This document shows positions 1-8,484 of a stretch of DNA of 64,000 nt, one piece after another. This DNA is from Prevotellaceae bacterium UBA6417. Lineage in GTDB: Bacteria; Bacteroidota; Bacteroidia; Bacteroidales; Bacteroidaceae. The stretch's first letter is position 1. Each line of letters starts with the position of its first letter. A program made the position numbers and the translations under genes. The DNA lies in the NCBI GenBank assembly GCA_002439755.1, contig DJPH01000060.1, positions 14,400 through 78,399 on the forward strand, in the 5' to 3' direction. The notes under the pieces are model-generated. The model was not told where the DNA came from and searched no databases. It saw only the letters and a program-made list of their open reading frames with translations.

Positions 1-1019
1 AGTATGCTCATCTGATACGCATTAGCCAGGGAGCCGGTTATCGGCAAGTGGTTGTTCAAGACCCTTGGCAACCCGGAAAAGAGCTTTGCCGGTATATCCT
101 GATTCCAAAGGGTACGAGCACCAAAGACTTGCCTCCGGGAATGGTAGTAAGGGTGCCATTGGAACGGCTGGCGGTTTTTACATCCGTTCATACGAACTTG
201 TTGACAGAGCTTGGGGCTGTCGAACGTGTTTCGGGAGTGTGTGATTTTGAGTATATCAGGCAGCAGCCTGTCATAGAAAGGGTGAAAAGCGGAAAAATAA
301 AGGATATGGGCAGCGCCATGAACCCTAATGTCGAGCTGATTATATCGGCAAAGACTGACGCCATGATGGTCTCGCCCTTTGAAAAGAGCGGATACGGTGT
401 GATAGAGCGCACAGGCATTCCTTTAATAGAATGTGCTGATTACATGGAGAATTCTGCACTCGGCCGCGCAGAGTGGATGCGTTTCTTTGGAATGCTTGTA
501 GGCAAAGAGCGTGAGGCGGATTCTTTGTTTCGCCAGGTTGAGAGGAACTATTTGAAATTAAAGAAGATGGTAGACAAAAAGGATTTAGTGAAGCCGTCAT
601 TGCTTTGTGATTGCATGAATGGTGCAGCCTGGTATGTTCCTGCAGCCGAGAGCACGGTGGGTAAGCTGTATGCTGATGCAGGTGCCGATTATTTGTTTGC
701 CGACAAGAAGGGGGGCGGCAGTGTGCGCCTGTCGTTTGAAACGGTCTACAATCGTGCGCACGATGCCGACATTTGGTTGGTAAAGTATGGTGCGGCACGT
801 GATTATACATATCAGTCATTTCGAGAGGAAAAGGAACAGTATGCCAATTTCAAGGCTTTCAAGAACAAGCGCATTTACGGATGCAATACTTTGAATGTCC
901 CTTTTTTTGATATTGAGCCCTTTCATCCTGATTTGCTATTGGCTGATGCGATACACATATTCCATCCATCTCTTCTGCCCGACCATAAACCTGTGTTTTT
1001 TACGCCGCTCCATGACTAA
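1..1019 (+). CDS. ABC transporter periplasmic substrate-binding protein (iron-siderophore/cobalamin type), 5' partial
   Basis: This is the C-terminal part of a TroA/BtuF-like substrate-binding protein that captures an iron chelate or corrinoid in the periplasm and passes it to a FecCD-type permease. The reading frame is open to the first base of the window, so the start and signal peptide lie upstream; the GTG at 48 is only an internal Val codon. Family-type segments are visible: 'MMVSPFEKSGYG', then 'GIPLIECADYMENSALGRAEW', which resembles the 'plgraeWi.f.g.l' pattern of the Peripla_BP_2 family, and a long connecting helix. The downstream permease overlaps it by 8 nt (ATGACTAA), so the two are translationally coupled. 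The true ligand cannot be read from the sequence; the iron or B12 assignment is family inference. Confidence 0.85.
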   Translation, partial: YAHLIRISQGAGYRQVVVQDPWQPGKELCRYILIPKGTSTKDLPPGMVVRVPLERLAVFTSVHTNLLTELGAVERVSGVCDFEYIRQQPVIERVKSGKIKDMGSAMNPNVELIISAKTDAMMVSPFEKSGYGVIERTGIPLIECADYMENSALGRAEWMRFFGMLVGKEREADSLFRQVERNYLKLKKMVDKKDLVKPSLLCDCMNGAAWYVPAAESTVGKLYADAGADYLFADKKGGGSVRLSFETVYNRAHDADIWLVKYGAARDYTYQSFREEKEQYANFKAFKNKRIYGCNTLNVPFFDIEPFHPDLLLADAIHIFHPSLLPDHKPVFFTPLHD

Positions 1020-2034
1020 GGCCTGTATTCCTTTTGCTTTAATGTCAATTGCACTGCTGGCTTTGTTTGCGTTGAACATTTTCCATGGTACGGTGTATTA
1101 TTCTCCATTTCGGATTTGGCAAATCCTGACGGGCGAAGAAACCAATACGGTGGCATCATTCATTGTGTTGCAATCAAGATTGCCTCAGGCTGTTGTTGCC
1201 CTGTTGAGCGGGGCTGCGCTTGCCGTGAGCGGATTGCTGTTGCAAACGGTTTTTGCCAACCCTTTGGCTGATTCTTCTATTTTGGGAATCAATGCCGGTG
1301 CAAGTTTGGGAGTAGCAGTGGTCATGCTGTTGTTCGGCGGAAGTTTTGTGGCCGGCTCGTTTGCCTTGTCTGGATTTTTCCTTGTTCTTGTAGCGGCATT
1401 TATCGGTTCGGGAGCAATTATAATGCTGTTGTTGCTGTTGTCGGCCTATGTGAAAAACGGTTTGATGCTGCTGATAGTAGGTATAATGATTAGTTATGTG
1501 ACGAGTTCGGCCATCTCATTGCTTAACTATATGGCTACTGCCGAAGGCGTACACTCGTATGTGATTTGGGGTATGGGAAACTTCAGCGGCGTTGGCTTCG
1601 AGCATCTTTTACCGTTTTCATTGGTCGTTGTTGTTGGCTTGTCTCTGTCGTTGGCTCTTGTCAAGCCGCTTAATGCTCTGTTGCTGGGAGAAAATTATGC
1701 TGAGAATCTGGGCGTAGACATACGCCTAACGCGGACGGCTTTGTTGTTTATTACCGGAATGCTTACGGCAGTAGTTACGGCCTATTGCGGTCCTGTGTCA
1801 TTCATAGGCCTTGCCGTTCCGCATATAGCTCGTTTGCTTCTTGGCTCTGTCGACAATCGCAAACTGCTGCCGTTGACGCTTTTGGCCGGAAGTGTGCTGG
1901 CCTTGCTGTGCAACATTCTTTGTACACTTCCCGGTGATGACGGGCTGATACCTCTTAATGTGGTTACTCCGTTCTTTGGTGTTCCGGTAATATTGTATGT
2001 ACTTGTGTTCAAGCGAAAGTACAATTTGTTTTGA
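1012..2034 (+). CDS. FecCD-family ABC transporter permease
   Basis: Inner-membrane permease of 340 residues, the usual length for FecCD/BtuC proteins, which form the dimeric channel of iron-siderophore and cobalamin importers. Family hallmarks are present: 'RLPQAVVALLSGAALAVSG' near residue 60, 'NPLADSSILGINAGASLG', and 'GPVSFIGLAVPHIARLLLG' toward the C-terminus, with about ten hydrophobic segments. I chose the ATG at 1012 because it overlaps the stop of the binding-protein gene by 8 nt; an earlier in-frame ATG at 895 would add 39 residues that lie antiparallel to no family feature and overlap the upstream gene deeply. No ATP-binding subunit follows; the next gene is a symporter. The ATPase may lie upstream of the window or elsewhere. 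Confidence 0.92.
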   Translation: MTKACIPFALMSIALLALFALNIFHGTVYYSPFRIWQILTGEETNTVASFIVLQSRLPQAVVALLSGAALAVSGLLLQTVFANPLADSSILGINAGASLGVAVVMLLFGGSFVAGSFALSGFFLVLVAAFIGSGAIIMLLLLLSAYVKNGLMLLIVGIMISYVTSSAISLLNYMATAEGVHSYVIWGMGNFSGVGFEHLLPFSLVVVVGLSLSLALVKPLNALLLGENYAENLGVDIRLTRTALLFITGMLTAVVTAYCGPVSFIGLAVPHIARLLLGSVDNRKLLPLTLLAGSVLALLCNILCTLPGDDGLIPLNVVTPFFGVPVILYVLVFKRKYNLF

Positions 2035-2065
2035 GCAGAATCCGGACAGTTCTTGCATTTTAAAG

Positions 2066-2073
2066 TACCTTTG
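2066..2073 (+). promoter_or_regulatory. Putative Bacteroidota -7 box for the symporter gene
   Basis: TACCTTTG matches the Bacteroidota -7 consensus TAnnTTTG exactly and lies 20 nt upstream of the ATG at 2094. I see no good -33 TTTG at the expected distance, so support is moderate. Confidence 0.4.
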
Positions 2074-2093
2074 CAGGCATAAATACGTGATTT

Positions 2094-3554
2094 ATGAATG
2101 AGATAATAACCATAGTAACGATTGTCGCCTACTTTTTTGTGCTGTTGCTGGTGTCACATTTTACGAGCAGGAATGCGACGAATGATTCTTTCTTTCGTGC
2201 GGGTCGGCGTTCACCTTGGTATTTGGTGGCTTTCGGCATGATTGGCACAAGTGTGTCGGGAGTGAGTTTTGTTTCGGTGCCGGGTTATGTTGGAGTTACC
2301 CAAATGACTTATTTGCAGATGTGCATCGGCTTTTTTGTCGGCTATCTGGTTATTTCTTTTCTCTTGTTGCCAATGTATTACCGGCGTGGACTTACAAGTA
2401 TTTATACTTACTTGAGCCAGCGTTTTGGCTTTGCTTCCCATAAGTCGGGCACTGTGTTGTTTCTGCTTAGTAAGATGACTGGCGCATGTGCCCGTTTCTT
2501 TCTTGTATGCCTTATACTGCAGCAATTTGTATTTGACCGTTTTGAAATACCGTTTGTGGTCACGGTGTTGGTGCTGTTGTTGCTCGTTTGGGTCTATACC
2601 CGTCGTGCCGGTGTACGTACGTTGGTCTATACGGATTCGCTGCAGACACTTTGCATGCTGACGGCACTTGTGGCGGTCATTGTCTTGATTGCAAAACAAA
2701 TGAACCTGGATTTTGGTGGTTTGTTGCAGACTGTTTCTCACAGTGAATACGGACGTATATTTGTATTTGACGACTGGATGTCCAGACAAGCGTTTTGGAA
2801 ACAATTCCTGAGCGGGGTTTTTGTTGCGATTGTAATGACGGGCCTGGACCAGGATATGATGCAAAAGAATCTCACGTGCAAGAATTTGAGAGAGGCACAA
2901 AAGGATATGTGCACCTACGGTGTGTGCTTTATACCGGTTAATTTCCTGTTCCTTGTGCTGGGTGTGCTGCTATATACTTTTGCCATCAGTCAGGGAATTG
3001 CATTGCCGGAGAAAACAGATACACTCTTTCCGACACTTGTTCATGACGGCTGTTTTGGCTATGCCGTAACCATTTTGTTTGTATTGGGCATTGCGGCTGC
3101 GGCTTTTTCGAGCGTAGATTCTGCTTTGACTGCACTGACAACTTCTTTTTGTATTGATATATTGGATATAGAGCGTAAAGGTATGGATGTGGTCAAGGCC
3201 ACGCGAATCCGGCATTTGGTGCATCTTGCGGTTGTAATAGTCTTTGTAATATTTACGCTGGTATTCAAGGCCCTTAACAGCACAAGTGTGATCGACGCGA
3301 TTTATATCATGGCATCCTATACCTATGGCCCGCTTTTGGGGCTCTTTGCTTTCGGTCTTTTTACCAGGCGTATGCCGCGCGATCGTTATATCCCGTTTGT
3401 CTGCGTACTGTCACCGGTGATTTGCTATGTGCTTTCGGTGACGGTGCCGAAGGCTACGGGCTATCAGTTCGGCTATGAATTGCTGATGTTGAATGGCTTG
3501 CTTACGTTTGCCGGACTTTGGCTGTTGTCGGCAGGCCGAAAAGCCGTTGGTTAG
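2094..3554 (+). CDS. Sodium:solute symporter (SSS/SLC5 family)
   Basis: Integral membrane protein of 486 residues with about 13 hydrophobic segments, which fits the LeuT-fold sodium:solute symporter family. It couples sodium influx to uptake of a small organic solute. Family-like features include the N-terminal 'SFFRAGRRSPWYLVAFGMIGTSVSG' region (family pattern: dffxagr...w...as..at..sg) and 'GIAAAAFSSVDSALTALTTSF' near residue 340, which matches the conserved TM8 segment with sodium-binding Ser/Thr. The substrate cannot be told from sequence; sugars, sialic acid and carboxylates are all possible. It converges on a sugar-catabolism cluster at 3615-7532, so a sugar substrate is plausible. A 14-bp hairpin terminator follows at once. 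Confidence 0.88.
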   Translation: MNEIITIVTIVAYFFVLLLVSHFTSRNATNDSFFRAGRRSPWYLVAFGMIGTSVSGVSFVSVPGYVGVTQMTYLQMCIGFFVGYLVISFLLLPMYYRRGLTSIYTYLSQRFGFASHKSGTVLFLLSKMTGACARFFLVCLILQQFVFDRFEIPFVVTVLVLLLLVWVYTRRAGVRTLVYTDSLQTLCMLTALVAVIVLIAKQMNLDFGGLLQTVSHSEYGRIFVFDDWMSRQAFWKQFLSGVFVAIVMTGLDQDMMQKNLTCKNLREAQKDMCTYGVCFIPVNFLFLVLGVLLYTFAISQGIALPEKTDTLFPTLVHDGCFGYAVTILFVLGIAAAAFSSVDSALTALTTSFCIDILDIERKGMDVVKATRIRHLVHLAVVIVFVIFTLVFKALNSTSVIDAIYIMASYTYGPLLGLFAFGLFTRRMPRDRYIPFVCVLSPVICYVLSVTVPKATGYQFGYELLMLNGLLTFAGLWLLSAGRKAVG

Positions 3555-3575
3555 AGAGTTTCGGAACAATTTTAA

Positions 3576-3610
3576 AGAGGCAAAAGCACTGTTCCGGTGC
3601 TTTTGCCTCT
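3576..3610. terminator. Bidirectional hairpin terminator between convergent genes
   Basis: A perfect 14-bp inverted repeat (AGAGGCAAAAGCAC at 3576-3589 and its complement at 3597-3610) with a 7-nt loop lies between the symporter stop (3554) and the isomerase-like gene stop (3615). It contains runs of A and T on both arms and probably ends both transcripts. Confidence 0.75.
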
Positions 3611-3614
3611 GAGA

Positions 3615-4550
3615 TTATTTCTTTACAAAAGGTGCATTTTGAAGATAATTGATGCTTTTCTGTGCTGCATCAAAGACTTCGTCCATGATTTGGTCACCGG
3701 TATATTTGCTGCCGTCTGCATTCTTCTTGTCGCGCAGCCATCCGGGAGTCTCTATTTCTACAAAGTAGTTGCGCCATCCGTTCTTGTGGAATTGCTTGAA
3801 GATGCCTTCGAAGTTTACCGTTCCGCTTTCACCTATGACAAAGTCGTCTTTGATGTGCAGCAGTTCGATGCGCTTGGGGTATTTCTTAAGATAGGCAACG
3901 GGGTCTTTGCCTCCCTTGGTACACCAGTAGACATCGAGCTCGAAGCATACATACTTTGGGTCGGTGTTTTCAACGAGGTATTCCCACATTACCTTGTCGC
4001 TATCCTTGAGCTTTTTGAATTCGGCGGAATGGTTGTGGTATCCGAGTTTCAGACCATACTCGGAGGCAATCTTGCCTACGCGGTTGAAGTAGTCGCACAT
4101 TTGGTTCAGTCCGGCAACGGTATAGTCTACGCCGTAGCTCGGAATGACGAAATACTTGCCGCCGCAGGCCTTTTGTATCTTGAACAATTCGCGCCAGCGG
4201 TTCATGATTTCAGTCTCTTTTGCGGGGTCTTCCTGAATGCTTGAATGCGTAGAGACGATGCTGATGCCGTTCTTGTCGCAGATGCTCTTGAACTCTTCGG
4301 CCGGCAGACCGAACACTTTGGGGTCACCGCCCCATTGCACCAGTTCGCATGCATTGTAGCCTTGCTTGGCCAGACGCTCCAGACTTCCGCGCGGGTCTTT
4401 GTTCATGGCACCCATTACAGAGTAGAGCTGGATGCCGATTTTCTTGTTCTTTTTGGCAGTGGCCGCAGTTGGCATCATCATTGCCATCGCCATTGCGAAG
4501 CAGACGAGAGCCATCAGGGCTTTGCTGCTGTGTTTGAAATTGATGTTCAT
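3615..4550 (-). CDS. Secreted sugar phosphate isomerase/epimerase-like TIM-barrel protein
   Basis: 311 residues; AP-endonuclease-2-like TIM barrel (xylose isomerase-like family, PF01261 type). The N-terminus from the ATG at 4550 is a signal peptide with hydrophobic core 'ALMALVCFAMAMAMMM' and an AxA-type site, so the protein is exported, unlike classical cytosolic isomerases. The mature part opens with 'KIGIQLYSVMGAM', typical of the first strand of this family, and carries metal-ligand-like segments 'YHNHSAEF', 'CFELDVYW' and 'RIELLHIKDD'. An upstream in-frame extension to 4841 was rejected because it lacks a signal and overlaps the next gene. It is the last gene of a three-gene run with a GH2 glycosidase. 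Exported members of this family are linked to oxidised (3-keto) glycoside breakdown in Bacteroides; that role here is inference. Confidence 0.85.
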   Translation of the reverse strand: MNINFKHSSKALMALVCFAMAMAMMMPTAATAKKNKKIGIQLYSVMGAMNKDPRGSLERLAKQGYNACELVQWGGDPKVFGLPAEEFKSICDKNGISIVSTHSSIQEDPAKETEIMNRWRELFKIQKACGGKYFVIPSYGVDYTVAGLNQMCDYFNRVGKIASEYGLKLGYHNHSAEFKKLKDSDKVMWEYLVENTDPKYVCFELDVYWCTKGGKDPVAYLKKYPKRIELLHIKDDFVIGESGTVNFEGIFKQFHKNGWRNYFVEIETPGWLRDKKNADGSKYTGDQIMDEVFDAAQKSINYLQNAPFVKK

Positions 4551-4573
4551 GTTTTTATTGTTTTGAATGAATG

Positions 4574-5524
4574 TCAGTTCTTGCCTGATTGCCTTGACAG
4601 TTGTTTGTGTATTTTGTAAAAGCGGCTGCGTATTTCTTTGACGGTTCCGATGGTCATGTATACGTCGTATTTGTATACCATGTCTTTTTTGATGGCCATC
4701 GATACCAGTGGTGCGAAGTATGAGCATGAGCTGCTTGTCGGTCCTCCGGGTCCTGTTCCGAAGCGGTAGAGTGTGCAGAAGCCGGCCTTCGGGGAATAGA
4801 CTCCGATGCCGTAGTCCTGGCTGTTTACATAGGCTGCCCACGATTCACTGAGGTTGGCCGATTGGCCGGCTGCTGCGTTGGCCAGCAGTTTTGGCACAAA
4901 CCGGCTCAGGGTATCGTTGCTCCAGGGCTGTTTGCCGCTGTAGTAGACAAATTGGGGATAGTCCCAGTCAATAAACACAGCGGGCACTTCCTGGTGGCGT
5001 TCCTCATGGTCGCGTGCGTTGTTTCCGGTGTTGCGGAATGTATAGCTGATGTGTGCAATGTTGCCTTCAAGACGTATGTCCTCCTCCATGGTGCATTCGG
5101 CGGCCGGTTCATTTGATGCCCATAGTACCGGCTCGGTGGCAATGTAAATCTGTGAGGGGCTTTGCCGTTTCTCCAGTATCCGTGCCTTGCGCCCCTTGCT
5201 GCCTCCGCCTTGTATCGGGTTCCAGCACCAGGGCTGGTCCCACCATGTGCTGCCATCGTTGTTGCCGTAGTAGGATTGCTGTACGAAACGTCCTTCGTCG
5301 GCATGATTCAGAATGTTGGTCTTGCCCTTTACTTCCGAGAAGTGAAAGATTGCACCTCCGCGCTCCGGGTCGACGCCGATCTGTATCTTTCCGTTGTTGA
5401 TGTAGAGGGCGTTTTCTTTTCCTTTTTCAATCCAGGGGAGCCGTTTCTTTTGTTGTCCTGCGGCTGTTATGACGCCCGTAAGCAGGATGACGGTGAGCAA
5501 AGTCCTTGTGTAAAGCTTATACAT
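4574..5524 (-). CDS. Secreted mutarotase-like (beta-sandwich) protein of unknown function
   Basis: 316 residues with a clear signal peptide (MYKLYTRTLLTVILLTGVITAAGQQ). I do not recognise a named family with certainty. The pattern is that of galactose-mutarotase-like or carbohydrate-binding beta-sandwiches: 'KIQIGVDPERGGAIFHFSE' early, many aromatic residues ('STWWDQPWCWNPIQGG', 'VFIDWDYPQFVYYSG'), and short beta-rich stretches. It lies 23 nt upstream of the secreted TIM-barrel gene and 160 nt downstream of a GH2 glycosidase, all on the same strand, so a role in handling a plant or host sugar is likely. An anomer-converting enzyme or a non-catalytic sugar-binding protein are the two simplest readings. 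Confidence 0.7.
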   Translation of the reverse strand: MYKLYTRTLLTVILLTGVITAAGQQKKRLPWIEKGKENALYINNGKIQIGVDPERGGAIFHFSEVKGKTNILNHADEGRFVQQSYYGNNDGSTWWDQPWCWNPIQGGGSKGRKARILEKRQSPSQIYIATEPVLWASNEPAAECTMEEDIRLEGNIAHISYTFRNTGNNARDHEERHQEVPAVFIDWDYPQFVYYSGKQPWSNDTLSRFVPKLLANAAAGQSANLSESWAAYVNSQDYGIGVYSPKAGFCTLYRFGTGPGGPTSSSCSYFAPLVSMAIKKDMVYKYDVYMTIGTVKEIRSRFYKIHKQLSRQSGKN

Positions 5525-5546
5525 AGTCTATGTGTAGGTCTTTCTG

Positions 5547-5554
5547 CAAAGTTA
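5547..5554 (-). promoter_or_regulatory. Putative -7 box for the mutarotase-like gene
   Basis: On the minus strand TAACTTTG (5554 to 5547) matches TAnnTTTG and lies 22 nt upstream of the ATG at 5524. The -33 element is not clear. Confidence 0.4.
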
Positions 5555-5619
5555 CATTAAAATGGTGTGCGACAGGCTTTGTTTGCCGCTTTTTTGGAGC
5601 TTGCGGCCTTATTTGTAGG

Positions 5620-5660
5620 AAAAAACGGGAGGAAATGTCTCTGTCGGCATATCCTCCCGT
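5620..5660 (-). terminator. Rho-independent terminator of the GH2 gene
   Basis: Read on the minus strand, ACGGGAGGA pairs with TCCTCCCGT across an 18-nt loop and is followed by six T (complement of 5620-5625). It lies 25 nt past the GH2 stop at 5685, so the mutarotase-like gene probably depends mainly on its own promoter. Confidence 0.65.
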
Positions 5661-5684
5661 TGTGTTCTTAGGGTCGCGATGGGG

Positions 5685-7532
5685 CTATTTGGCTTTCCAG
5701 TCGCTCAGGTCTTGCGGGTTTTCTATGATGGAAGGTATCTTCTCGAATATCTTTTTGATGCGTTCGGTGTCAAACTTCTTGGTGCGGTCATAGTAATAGA
5801 TGCCGTTCTTTTCCTGCTCTACGTCGGTCAGCTGTGTGTAACAGAAGCCTACGATGTGTTTACATGCCTTGAGTGCATCTATTTCTTTTTCGAGGATGTT
5901 GTAGAAGTCTTCGATTTTGTCGATGTTGCTTCCGTATCCCCATGATGAGGAGCGTTCGGATTCTTTTATCCAGGGAAGTCCGCCGAATTCGTCAACCATG
6001 TAGGGTTGTCCGTTGTATTTTGCGAGGAAGCCTTTCTTGGGTTCGTTGCGATAGGGCTCTACACCCGGTTTGAAGGTGTGATTGGCAACGAGCTTGTCGT
6101 AGTCGCGGGTGTAGTCGTGCACTGCCCAGATATCGGTCTTCACATGTCCGTCACCGCTGGCATCATTAACGGGGCGTGTGGGGTCGATTGCCTTGGTGAT
6201 GTTGTATACATCTGTCATGAGTCTCACATACGATCCGTCGCGGCTGCTCCATGTTTCATTAAAGGGTGTCCATGTCACTATGGAGGGGTGGTTGCGGTCG
6301 CGTTCCAGTATTTCGGCCCATTCTGAGATGAAGTTGCGTGCTGCAAGTTCGTCGTTGACGTCGAGACCCCAGCTGGCCGATTCTCCCCATGTGAGGTAGC
6401 CCAGTTTGTCGGCCCAGTAGTAGAAGCGTTCTTCGAATACTTTCTGATGCAGACGTGCGCCGTTGAATCCTACGGCCTTACTCATTTCGATGTCTTGTTT
6501 CAGTGCGTTGTCGCTGGGTGCTGTCCATATACCGTCGGGATAGTAGCCTTGGTCGAGCACGAGACGTTGGTAATAGGGCTGGTTGTTAAGATAGAAGTAT
6601 CCGCCCGAGATGTGTACTTTGCGCATGCCGGCATACGACTTTACTTCGTCGATGACGCGGCCGTCTTTGTCTTTCAGTGTGTAGATGATGTCATAGAGGA
6701 ATGGCGATTCCGGGCTCCACAACTTCAAGGATTTGAGGGGCAGAACTATAAGGTTTTCATTGCATGCCTTGACGGATTTCTGGGCTACAACCTTAGAGCC
6801 GTCGAGCATCTTTATGTAGAGGGTGTTGTTCATGGACTCTTCATAGAAGACGGGGCGTATTACCAGCTGTTTCTGGTCGATGTCGGGGGTTGCAATCACC
6901 TGTTTCAGGCCTTGCGGCGATACGGGCTCCATCCATACGGTCTGCCAGATGCCGGTTGTGCGTGTGTATGAGCAGCCATACGAGTTGTAGAGTACGCTTT
7001 GTTTGCCTCCGGGTTGTTTGCCTGCGCGCAGGTCGTCGCTGACACTGACTACGAGGTTGACTGTTTCTCCGGGTTTGGCAAAGGCGGTTATGTCGGCTGT
7101 AAATGACGACCCTGTGCCAAAATGCTTCATGACAAACTTGCCGTTGATGTAGATGGTGGCTTCATAGTCCACTGCACCGAAATGCAGCAGTATGTTTTTC
7201 CCCTTCCAGTCGGCCGGGACGGTGAGCTGCCGCTGGTACCAGAGGCAGTTGATGAAGTCGGTATATCCTATGCCGCTCAGTTTGCTTTCGGGGCAGAAGG
7301 GCACTGTTATTTTTCCGTCAAATCCCTTGGAGTTTTGAAAGTTACGGTCTTTACCGCTTCGTCCGAAGTCAAAGGTGTAAGTCCATGTTCCGTTCAGGTT
7401 CTGCCATGCGGAGCGTTCAAACTGTGGGCGCGGATATTCGGGGCGCGGAGTCTGAGCCGTTGCCTGTGGGGTGCCGATGCCTATGAGCATGCACACAAGG
7501 CCGATGGCATTTGCTAAGAATAGTTTTTTCAT
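5685..7532 (-). CDS. Secreted GH2-family glycoside hydrolase (beta-galactosidase/glucuronidase type)
   Basis: 615 residues with a signal peptide (hydrophobic core 'IGLVCMLIGIGTPQATAQ'). Domain order follows GH2: sugar-binding jelly roll (about 30-200), immunoglobulin-like domain (about 210-310), TIM barrel (about 320-600). The acid/base is Glu426 in 'TPFNETWS' and the nucleophile is Glu515 in 'MVDEFGG'; both match the two GH2 signatures. The length is that of the short GH2 members (exo-beta-galactosidase, glucuronidase or related), lacking the extra C-terminal domains of LacZ. Exact substrate is open. It heads a cluster with a mutarotase-like protein and an exported isomerase-like protein, with its own terminator. 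A divergent lipoprotein gene starts 113 nt away. Confidence 0.92.
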   Translation of the reverse strand: MKKLFLANAIGLVCMLIGIGTPQATAQTPRPEYPRPQFERSAWQNLNGTWTYTFDFGRSGKDRNFQNSKGFDGKITVPFCPESKLSGIGYTDFINCLWYQRQLTVPADWKGKNILLHFGAVDYEATIYINGKFVMKHFGTGSSFTADITAFAKPGETVNLVVSVSDDLRAGKQPGGKQSVLYNSYGCSYTRTTGIWQTVWMEPVSPQGLKQVIATPDIDQKQLVIRPVFYEESMNNTLYIKMLDGSKVVAQKSVKACNENLIVLPLKSLKLWSPESPFLYDIIYTLKDKDGRVIDEVKSYAGMRKVHISGGYFYLNNQPYYQRLVLDQGYYPDGIWTAPSDNALKQDIEMSKAVGFNGARLHQKVFEERFYYWADKLGYLTWGESASWGLDVNDELAARNFISEWAEILERDRNHPSIVTWTPFNETWSSRDGSYVRLMTDVYNITKAIDPTRPVNDASGDGHVKTDIWAVHDYTRDYDKLVANHTFKPGVEPYRNEPKKGFLAKYNGQPYMVDEFGGLPWIKESERSSSWGYGSNIDKIEDFYNILEKEIDALKACKHIVGFCYTQLTDVEQEKNGIYYYDRTKKFDTERIKKIFEKIPSIIENPQDLSDWKAK

Positions 7533-7586
7533 TGTCGTTGTTTAATTATTGATTTCCACCACGAAGATACACAAAAAACATCATAG

Positions 7587-7619
7587 TTTGCCGGGTGTCG
7601 GCAAAAAGTTGTAACTTGC
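7587..7619 (+). promoter_or_regulatory. Putative promoter of the DUF3298 lipoprotein gene
   Basis: TTTG (7587-7590), a 21-nt spacer and TAACTTGC (7612-7619) resemble the Bacteroidota -33/-7 pair, with one mismatch in the -7 box. The ATG at 7646 is 26 nt downstream. The box lies downstream of the in-frame ATG at 7595, which argues against that earlier start. Confidence 0.45.
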
Positions 7620-7645
7620 GCCCGTATTTTAAACTATTAGTGGAT

Positions 7646-8455
7646 ATGAAGAATCGTGTTTTTCCAAGCTGCGCCCTCGTTGCGGCTTATGTGTTTTGTC
7701 TGTCATCGGTGCTGGTGTCGTGCCACAAGTCGGGCCGGACGGCTGCTGCCGTCGATACCATGAAGGTGGACACGTTGGGTTTCAGCCGCGAAGAGGCCAA
7801 TGTTTCTGTGAAGTATAGCGTTGACTATCCTGCCGAGGGCAGTGAGCCGCTCCTTCATGCCGTGCGTGAGTTTGTCAGTGAAACGTTGGGCGATGCCTAT
7901 ACGGGCAATCTGTCTGTGGGCGATTCCTTGGTGCGTTTTTACGGGCAAAGCTCTTTTGATTCCTTGAAGAAAAGCCTGAACGAATACGGTGGGCCTTCTG
8001 ACATGTCCATGGTGGTGCAGTCGTCGGTCAAGAAAATCTATGATACAGACAGGCTGGTGACATTCCTCACCGAGACATATACCTATCTCGGGGGTGCCCA
8101 CGGCGGAACCACCATATCGGCTGCTACATTCCGCAAAAGCGATGGTCGCAGGTTCGGCTCCGACATATTGAAGGATTATTATAGCGAGGCTTTCACCGAA
8201 GCTGTCAAGGATGGCTTGAAGCGATATTTTAAGGTTAGGAGTGACGCTGACTTGGAAGCGTGCCTGCTTGATGTACAGGTCTATAACATACCCCTGCCGA
8301 AAAATCCTCCCTACTTTACACAGGACGGACTCACGTTTGTCTATCAGCAATACGAGATTGCCCCCTATGCGGCCGGTATGCCCACGTTCAGCATTCCCTA
8401 CGATGTGGCCAAGGGCCTTCTTCTGCATGCCGCAGCCGATTTGATAGGCCGGTAG
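7646..8455 (+). CDS. DUF3298-domain lipoprotein (RsiV/PdaC-like fold)
   Basis: 269 residues. The N-terminus has a lipoprotein signal ending in LVSC with the lipidated Cys at residue 26, so the protein is anchored in a membrane, probably the outer one. The body resembles the DUF4163-DUF3298 architecture: an N-terminal domain around 'VKYSVDYPAEGSEPLLHAV', the typical 'TYTYLGGAHGGTTISAATF' at about 140-160, and a C-terminal 'YFTQDGLTFVYQQYEIAPYAAG' segment that is the hallmark of DUF3298. In other bacteria this pair occurs in anti-sigma factors and peptidoglycan deacetylases, but here no enzymatic domain is attached and the role is unknown. It is monocistronic, facing the GH36 gene across a repeat array. 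Confidence 0.85.
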   Translation: MKNRVFPSCALVAAYVFCLSSVLVSCHKSGRTAAAVDTMKVDTLGFSREEANVSVKYSVDYPAEGSEPLLHAVREFVSETLGDAYTGNLSVGDSLVRFYGQSSFDSLKKSLNEYGGPSDMSMVVQSSVKKIYDTDRLVTFLTETYTYLGGAHGGTTISAATFRKSDGRRFGSDILKDYYSEAFTEAVKDGLKRYFKVRSDADLEACLLDVQVYNIPLPKNPPYFTQDGLTFVYQQYEIAPYAAGMPTFSIPYDVAKGLLLHAAADLIGR

Positions 8456-8484
8456 CCTTGTCTTTGCCCTTTGCGGGGCTTGGG

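Noticed and set aside
3597..4244. 215-codon open frame on the plus strand
   Set aside because: Antisense to the TIM-barrel isomerase-like gene, and it starts inside a terminator hairpin.
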